Part shown: piece by piece, positions 57,048-64,000 of the stretch
Layout: every line of letters starts with the position of its first letter
Numbering within the stretch: position 1 is the stretch's first letter
Origin: Ricinus communis
Taxonomy: Eukaryota > Streptophyta > Magnoliopsida > Malpighiales > Euphorbiaceae
Length of the DNA stretch: 64,000 bases
Reading direction: 5' to 3'
NCBI RefSeq assembly: GCF_019578655.1
Contig: NC_063257.1
Coordinates: 25,871,939 to 25,935,938, forward strand
Program-made: the position numbers and the translations under genes
The notes under the pieces: model-generated
What the model saw: only the letters and a program-made list of their open reading frames with translations
Told to the model about the DNA's origin: nothing
Database searches by the model: none

Positions 57048-57331
57048 GCATGGCTATATTGCCTCTACCAATGATTTCATGAATGATGTGGAAGTGTCTT
57101 TTGAAATGTTTGGATTTCTGATGAGACCTAGGTTCCTTGGCTGGTCTAATTGCCCCATTGTTGTCACAGAAGAGAGGTACTGCTAACTCGATGGTTGGAA
57201 CCATTCTAAGTTCTGTCACGAACATTTTAATCCAAACCGCTTCTTTTACTGCATTAGATGCAGCAACATACTCTGCCTCTGTAGTGGAGTCTCCAGTAGT
57301 ATCATGTTTGGAACTTTTCCAACTTACTGCT
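57048..57331 (-). pseudogene. Ty1/copia RNase H, C-terminal piece
   Basis: The minus strand reads AVSWKSSKHDTTGDSTTEAE, then YVAASNAVKEAVWIK, CDNNGAI, and HQKSKHFKRHFHIIHEIIGR, ending AMR at the junction with the gypsy protease. This is the standard copia RNase H end of the Tork/TNT1 type. It is split from 59704-60545 by a solo LTR. Confidence 0.88.
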
Positions 57332-59703
57332 TGTAGCACCCAAACTCAAACATCCAATTGTATAGCAATATATATATATAATTAACTTTATAAACATAAT
57401 TTATTACTTAGTTACAATATACATTCATACAATTTAAGTGGCATTACATACCTAATATACATAAGGAATATTTATACATTAGTTTAATTCACACAAGTAC
57501 CCAAAATGCCCCAATGCTTGAGATAACTCCTCTTGCCCACTTGATAATGTTGACTGATGCAAAAAGAGTAATGGACAGCTAAGGCTATCTACAACTGCAC
57601 TAACCTGGAAAAAATTGCTAAGGAATGAGCTAGCGACTCAATAAGCATTTAATTTTCTAAACTATAGTATATTAGGCTAGAATTATCAAGTCTTTATCAA
57701 ATACAGAAAATTATACCAACATTTAACTGACAATCACAAAATCAACCATTTCAATTATTCTCATAAACAAATAATTTCATCTCATATAATGCAAATAATC
57801 TCAAACTCAACCAAGTCAAATAATTCAATTCCACATTATTTCTATTAAATTAGGATCAGATGATTCATCCTCACATTTCCTCACATTTTCAAATTTCAGT
57901 GACCACTTGACAAGGCTATCCGCCCGGCTCAGTCTTGCCATCTCACATACTCGGGTAGCTATCCGCCCGGCTCAGCTCTCCCGATCACACAATATCAATT
58001 CAAGAGTCATCAATCCTTAATCACAATCAATTCACTTCACAACACATCACAATTAATTCAGTTTACAACATGCCAAGAACATAACCAATATCAACTCAGT
58101 CAACCAAGAGATTATCAAGTAATCAAACGTAGCAGTTCCTACTCAATATACACAAAGTTTAGTCTATTAAATACTTACCAGAATTTATAGGATAACAAAG
58201 TAATCCTATTCTTTTTCTCTTACCACTTCCTTGCCTTTGGACGAATCTATTCACATGTTCAATACAAATACAATTCAATCACAAGGCATAAATATACATA
58301 TCTTTAATATCCATAAAACATCACATTTCAACAAAATAACATATATTATTGATGTTAATATGATGCATGAGATGAATGACAATAAATCAACATATTTGTT
58401 GATGTAGGCAGCTTGTAGGTACTGACTTAGAAATTACACCAAAACCTATGTACAATTAATAAAAGTCTCATCTTTCCCAGAATTACACTTCCATGTTTAT
58501 AGAAACCATAGCATAAAGAATCACTTCAAAATCATTTGTATAAAAATAGTTATGGCATTTTCAATACAGCTGCTCCAATTTCCATTTAAACAGAACAATA
58601 AAACGTTTCCTATTAAATGACCAACCAAAACAATAATTTTTCTGATGAAACTCTGCAGATATAAAGTTAACATCCTAAAGTTTTATAGACACTAATTTTA
58701 CTCAATTTGGACTTTTCTAGCTCAAGTTGTGAAACACACCATTAGTAACAAATTTCTGAATCCTAAGTCCGATTTCTGCTTAAAATAGTTTCGAGCAGGC
58801 CATATTAAGTTCAATATATCTCACGTTATACTCAACCACAAATTACAAAATTTCACAGACATATACTAGATATATAAATGAAAAACTTGTATGTTTAACT
58901 CTTTGTTTGGTTCAGCCTCTAAATGCCTCAAAATGTCAGCACAGAAACCAGGCCACCTGCTGAACAACAAACAGAGCAGCAGCAATTCGTCACCTTATAA
59001 GTTCATACTCACTCAACATTCTGTAAAACCATTTTACAGAAATATTCCTGAAACATATACCTATAACTTTCATGTTTGGAAATTTTTGAGATTAAGCCTC
59101 TAAGGTCACGAAATCAGAGGTGAAAAGTTCTGCCCAGAAATTTCAACTTCAAGATCACAAGTAATAGCATGTTCACTCATGATTAAAACAATTTCAAAAC
59201 ACATAATCATCAATAATTTCACATCATTAATCCTAATTTACAGAAAAACAAAGAAATTAAAGTTACTCACCTTTGTTTCCCTTGATTATGAAAGCCCAAA
59301 ACCTTCAAATTTATAAGAAAAAATAGACTCTCACTTACTAAAAGTTTGTAGAGTTTGATTAGGAAATCAAAGTTTGAAAATAAAAGGTTTGAAGAAGAAA
59401 AGGAGAAGAATGAGAGAGACAAAGAAGAAGAGGCAATAGGAAGTATATGTAGAAATGAAGAAATGAAGAGGTGGTAAATTGGTGTAAAAATAGGAAATTT
59501 TACAATTTAATCCTCTTTCTTTCTAACTTTCCAATTTAGTCCAAAATCATTACTTTTCAATTAAATCAATATGTAACTAAATAATTGATTTATCTACCAC
59601 ATAATATAATAAAATAGGTCATACATAATTATGATGCAAATGACATGTTTAATGACATGCTAATGAATATTAATTATTAATGAAAAGAAATTCGGTTGTG
59701 ACA
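57332..59703 (-). repeat. Solo LTR of 2.37 kb inside the copia RNase H
   Basis: On the minus strand it starts TGTCACAACCGAATTTC and ends TTTGGGTGCTACA. CTGCT (57327-57331) and CTACT (59704-59708) flank it, a target duplication with one change. Length and ends (TGTCACAACC..GGGTGCTACA) suit the long LTRs of Tekay-type gypsy elements, an assignment from memory. It contains no significant frame. CTATCCGCCCGGCTCAG occurs twice, at 57916 and 57958. Confidence 0.85.
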
Positions 59704-60545
59704 CTACTCTTCCATTATATATAAAAACAAATTGTGAGATAGACTTTCTATCATCCACATCTGATTGAAAATCAGAATCCATATAACCATGTAAATTCAA
59801 TTCTCCTCCACCATATGTCATCTTCGTAGGTACTTGAAGATATTTTTGACCGCTGCACAGTGCTCCTCGCCTGGGTTAGACTGAAACTTGCTAGTCACAC
59901 TAACAGCATAGGCAATGTCTAGCCTAGTAGACAATATAGCATACATTAAACTTCCAATAGCTGAAGCATATGGAATCCTGGCCATCTATTCTCTTTCACC
60001 TGATGTCTTTAGAGACCTATTCTTTCAAAGATGAATACCATGCCTAAAAGGTAACAAGCCTCTTTTAGAATCAAGCATGTTGAATTTCTTCAACACCTTG
60101 TCTAAGGAAAGACCTTGGGAGAGGCCTATAATCCTTTTCAATCTATCCCCATAGATACGAATTCCCAGAATATAGGTTGCTTCACCTAAGTCTTTCATGG
60201 AGAAAATCTTTGACAACCATACTTTTGTGGAAGTCAACATGCCTATATCATTTCTGAACAACAATATGTCATCTACATAAAGTACAAGAAAAGTGATAAT
60301 ACTCCCACTAACCTTCTTGTACACAATGGTTCATCCATATTTTTTATAAAACCAAACGATTTGATTGCATCATCAAAACAGATGTTCCAACTCCTAGAAG
60401 CTTGCTTAAGACCATAAATGAATCTCTTAAGCTCGCATACTTGATTATGAGTACCCTTGGATTCAAAACCCTTAAGTTGGGTCCATATAGATGTCCTCCT
60501 TAATGTATCTATTAAGGAAGGCTATTTTGACATCCATCTGCCATT
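59704..60545 (-). pseudogene. Ty1/copia RT and start of RNase H
   Basis: Minus strand: RT pieces from about 60540 (MDVKIAFLN), a decayed middle, VLYVDDILLF (YVDD catalytic motif) at 60270, SKIFSMKDLGEATYILGIRI, and on into RNase H (MTYGGGELNLHGYMDSDFQS). It ends NGR at the solo LTR, and the protein continues at 57331. Several stops lie upstream of YVDD. Integrase and gag are absent. Confidence 0.85.
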
Positions 60546-60996
60546 ATAATTCATGGAAAGTTATGTGATTGGGTGGAAATTGTATTAAGTGTATGTGATA
60601 TAGATTATGTTGATTATTTATTTACTGAGCTGGAGGCTCACCCCTCTCCAAAATTTTTCTTTTCAGGTTTGTAAATAGTAGTGCATCCGTTGGTTGTATG
60701 CGAAGTCTAGCTTTTAGCAGCCTGCCAAGTTGGGCCGGGTTGTGAAGTCTCCTCCGATGCATTTTTGTATGCAGTTATGTGATATATATGGAAGTATGCC
60801 TTATTAGGCATAAGAAGATGATTGTAATACTTGTTAAATGATGTTTAAGTATAATCATATGTTTATATGTTAATAACCTTGTGTCTGGATTCTTAACAAC
60901 CTACATATTGACCTATCTACCTGTAGTATATATTCTACGACGCTTGTATGCTTCCTGGCTAATGTTTATTAGTTAGCATGTGATGGGGGTGTTACA
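60546..60996 (+). repeat. 3' part of a Tekay-like LTR
   Basis: The sequence runs from the break in copia RT to GGGGGTGTTACA at 60996. The end GGTGTTACA is like the end GGTGCTACA of the LTR at 57332-59703. CTGAGCTGGAGGCTCACCC (60630) fits the R region of such LTRs. Confidence 0.6.
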
Positions 60997-61197
60997 ATAG
61001 TGAAATACTCAAGTGTGATCTTGAGGAGTGGACATAGGGAGGTTTATTCCCGAACCACTATAAATCCTTTATGTAGACTTCTCTAACCCTTAATCTCCTT
61101 ATCTTTTTCCTTAATCCTTTGTGTTTTTACTTAAAGCCTCTTACTTCTGCAATTTGAGGTCACCAATTCAACCCTTCTTATTGGTTACACGGTACAA
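60997..61197 (+). repeat. 3' end of a SIRE-like copia LTR
   Basis: About 200 bases end GTTACACGGTACA just before an initiator-Met primer site at 61202-61213 and gag. The rest of the LTR is missing, replaced by the Tekay-like LTR end. Confidence 0.6.
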
Positions 61198-61201
61198 CAA
61201 G

Positions 61202-61213
61202 TGGTATTAGAGC
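61202..61213 (+). other. Primer-binding site, initiator tRNA-Met
   Basis: TGGTATTAGAGC, one C-to-T change from the tRNA complement, 26 bases before the gag start. Confidence 0.8.
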
Positions 61214-61238
61214 AAAGTCACTCTTATCAAGCTTAATT

Positions 61239-62740
61239 ATGAGTGCAAAGGTCATGGCAATCAATGAAGGAGCCCAATACCTCAAGCCATTCTTCGACGG
61301 ATCCGATTACACCTTTTTAAAATTTCATATGGAAATATATTTGGATTCCTATGGCATTGAAGTGTGGAATTATGTATTGAAGGAATGGAAAGCTCCCGCC
61401 GAAATAAAGAATGGGGAAGAAAGGATTCTCCCTAAAGAAGAATGTATTGATGCCCACAAGAAGCACAACCACAAGAATAAGCAAGCAATGGCTATACTTG
61501 TGAGTTGTCTCTCTAGAGAAGAGTGTGGGAGAGTGCAATATTGCAGCACGTCTTATGAAATTTGGACTACCTTGGAAAACTACCATAAAGACATAAAACA
61601 AGTAAAATCAAGGAAGATCTAAATGTATGTCACTGATTACGAAATGTTCAAGATGAAGCCTAACGAGTTCGTCACTCACTTGAAAAATAGACTTCTCCCC
61701 ATCATCAATAACATGAGAAAGCTTGGAAAGCACTATAAGCTAGTACACATCAACAACAAAATCCTTAGGAGCCATCCTCTAGATAAGTATGGTGCTAGAG
61801 TGGCTAGCATTGAAGAAGCAAATGAAGACCAGGCAAAATTCTTATGGATGTGCTTATAGGTAAGCTTCCAACTCATAAAATGTCTCTTGTAAGGGATGGA
61901 GTAGATAGAGATTGTGGAAAGAAGAAAGCCCTAGCTATCAAAGCTAGCAATAGAGCTCAAGATGCTATTGATATTCTAAGTGATGAGGAAGAATAAAAGA
62001 AAGCTCTAAGTGAGAATGATGATGTGGCACTCATCACTAAGCATGTCAAGAGGATACTCGAAGCAAAAAGAAAAAGCAGCAACAAGCCCTTCATAAGCAA
62101 AAAGGCCTTCTCCAAATTAAGAATAAGTAAGGACAAGAAAGAGGAAGTTACTTGCTACAGATGTGGGAAGCAAGGACATATCAAACCAGATTGTCTAAAG
62201 TACTTGAAGAGGAAGAAGGGAGACAAAGAAAAGAAAAAGGGCTTGAAGGCTACTTGGAGTGATGCATCTTCATCATCCAACAATGAAAGTGAAAGATAAG
62301 AGGAGACAAATCTTTACTTGATGACCAACATGGAAGAATCCCAAGAGGTATGTTCCACTTCTCATTCTTGTAATTCTTCTTCTTCATGTTTATCTTCTTA
62401 TTCTTTTGGTGATGATTTGTTTGATGATGAGGATGAATTTTCACAAAACATGCTTTCAAAAATAAATTTTTTAAAAAATAAATGTTCTTGATTGGAGGAA
62501 GACCTTAAAATCTTAAAAAATAAAAATGCCTCCTTAAAAACCTCTAATGATGACCTAAAGAAGTCATTGGATGATGTTTCAAAAGAAAAAAATTCTTAAA
62601 GAAAACAACGCTTTGAAAAATGAAGATGAAGAACTTAGAAACTTAATTTCAAAATTTCACAAAGGGAAGAAGTCTCTTGACACCCTAGTTGTGTCTCAAA
62701 GACCTCCCCTTGTGAGACATGGACTTGAGTTCAAAAGTGT
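61239..62740 (+). pseudogene. SIRE/Maximus-type copia gag
   Basis: It starts at ATG 61239 (MSAKVMAINEGAQYLKPFFD) and carries the copia Gag domain (YTFLKFHMEIYLDSYGIEVW, AMAILVSCLSREECGRV, YEMFKMKPNEFVTHLKNRLL). A zinc knuckle CYRCGKQGHIKPDC follows near 62155-62196, then a serine-rich stretch and a predicted coiled coil ending KGKKSLDTLVVSQRPPL, the usual end of SIRE Gag. Defects: an in-frame TAA at 61620, a frameshift near 61845, stops near 61994, 62297 and 62490, and a frameshift near 62590. It is cut after LEFKSV by an LTR starting at 62741. Confidence 0.88.
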
Positions 62741-64000
62741 TGTTAGATGTATGTCCTAAAAGCCAATTGGAATTTTACTTTTTTATTCATACATTATGAT
62801 ATTATTATGTAATGAATATCTTTTTATTAATGACAGTTGTCTATCATTAATTTTTATAGTAATATAATTATTAAATGAGTCCAATAATATTTATTAAAGA
62901 CTCCATTCTCAAGAGTTGAGAATATAAGTGACGAATGATCTTTAGAATAAATATTATAAAATAGTTCTTGGTTGCAGGATTAAATATTGGACATCTTTAA
63001 TCTGGAAGACCAACTTAATGTGTTTAACCCTATGATTAGTATGAGATACTAATATATATAGGATGGTGAGTCTCATGCCATTTAGTATGAGTTACTAAGT
63101 TAAATTATGGGTCACTTGTGAGATGAGTGGACTGAAAACATGGATGATTTACTTAAGTTACTGATTCATTATTAAGTTATGATGGTGTAACTAATGCTCG
63201 GACCTGAGGTGACAAAGTTGTCTCATAAATATGTAATTGGAATTTGCTTATGCTTTAGGTATCCGTTCATACCTAGAATGGGTACTTGCAAATAGTGACT
63301 CAAGTTGCATATGCATGGAGGTAGATGTTTATCAACAAGGAATCCATTGCCTTGAGTAAACAAGTAGAATATCCTATGCATTTCGATAATATCTTGACTA
63401 AGAAATCCTTGTCCAAGGTAATTAAAATTAATGGAAAAGGGTTTTTGCATTAATCATATTTAGTCGAGATCTATCATGGATTTAGTTATAGAATCAAGTT
63501 AGTAGATTTGACTATTCCATGATCCTTACTTGATCGGGATATTGCTCAATGGAAGGATTTAATTACACGATAATCATAAATAAAGGGTTCATGGATGATC
63601 AATGCCTTTATTATTAATTAGGTAATTATAATATGTTGCTAGACGTCATTTATAATTTATGGGAACGATTGATGGACAATTATTTAATTATTCCCTTAGT
63701 TGATTAAATTGTTTTAATTAATATAAAGAGTTTAATATTAAATTTCCATTGCCAATTAATAATAAACCTAGAAAGTCACACACGTTAATATCAACTCAAG
63801 CACGGCAATGGACTTGACTTGTACCTCGAGTAGGAACACTAGCATCTTCCAAAGTTAATGTTTGTAAATGTCTAACTAATGATAATGTATAATATATGTG
63901 TTATATATTGAAGGAGCTTGACACATATCATCACAAAAAAGTTTGTAATGACATATATTCGTACAGTAGCTTGACACGTGTCATCACAAAAGAGTTTTAT
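62741..64000 (+). repeat. Copia-type LTR inserted in gag, running off the window
   Basis: It starts TGTTAGATGTATGTCCTAA exactly at the end of the gag homology and continues to the edge with LTR-like non-coding sequence. TTGCTAGACGTCATTTATAA at 63636 is a phrase I associate with LTRs of this copia type. Whether it is a solo LTR or the 5' LTR of an element cannot be told. No coding frame is supported in these 1260 bases. Confidence 0.65.

Noticed and set aside
61317..61601. 94-codon minus-strand frame
   Set aside because: Antisense of the SIRE-like gag domain.
1..64000. tRNA genes
   Set aside because: Only the short primer-site matches to tRNA-Asp and initiator tRNA-Met were found; no cloverleaf-forming sequence was recognised.

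Overview
The window reads as intergenic DNA from a eudicot plant. It is AT-rich and holds no intact host gene; almost all of it is LTR retrotransposons, their solo and broken LTRs, and one diverged tandem array. The plant origin rests on Athila-type Ty3/gypsy elements with a tRNA-Asp primer site, Ty3/gypsy elements primed by initiator tRNA-Met, SIRE/Tork-type Ty1/copia pieces, a CACTA-type plant transposase remnant, and a short piece resembling a plant C2H2 ZAT zinc-finger gene. The species cannot be named from the sequence.

Layout. (1) 1-13978: non-autonomous Athila-type elements that share the same loss of pol. One complete copy (6312-11601, LTRs at both ends, tRNA-Asp PBS, PPT, target duplication GTTGT) sits inside an inverted relative (5931-6311 plus 11602-13978). 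Beside them are a 3' LTR with internal region (1-3598), a partial inverted copy (3599-5053) and a truncated LTR (5054-5930). (2) 13979-20704: reverse-strand Ty3/gypsy pieces of three LTR families (here A, E, B), with one decayed pol (16297-18720). (3) 20705-45720: an array of a roughly 1.0-kb repeat unit, in both polarities, cut by solo LTRs and fragments with clear 5-bp target duplications, by a second decayed gypsy pol (38614-41450) and by one unidentified 0.34-kb segment. (4) 45721-49001: a plant transposase remnant, AT-rich DNA and the ZAT-like fragment. (5) 49002-54015: an inverted Athila-type element with gag, protease, part of RT and a 5' LTR. (6) 54016-64000: stacked gypsy and copia fragments, a 2.37-kb solo LTR inside a copia RNase H region, a SIRE-like gag with several stops, and a copia LTR running off the right edge.

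The main signals are the ~1-kb array with polarity switches, and a shared design of the initiator-Met-primed gypsy families: the polyprotein frame runs through the first bases of the LTR and ends in a tail with a G-P-[I/M]-T-[R/K] motif encoded inside the LTR. In family A the tail is preceded by an expanded 18-bp (six-residue) repeat. LTR-overlapping pol ends are known from centromeric (CRM) chromoviruses. With a kilobase-scale satellite beside them, this makes a pericentromeric location a reasonable but unproven guess. Coordinates of decayed or truncated elements are approximate to about 5-20 bases unless LTR ends and target duplications are stated.
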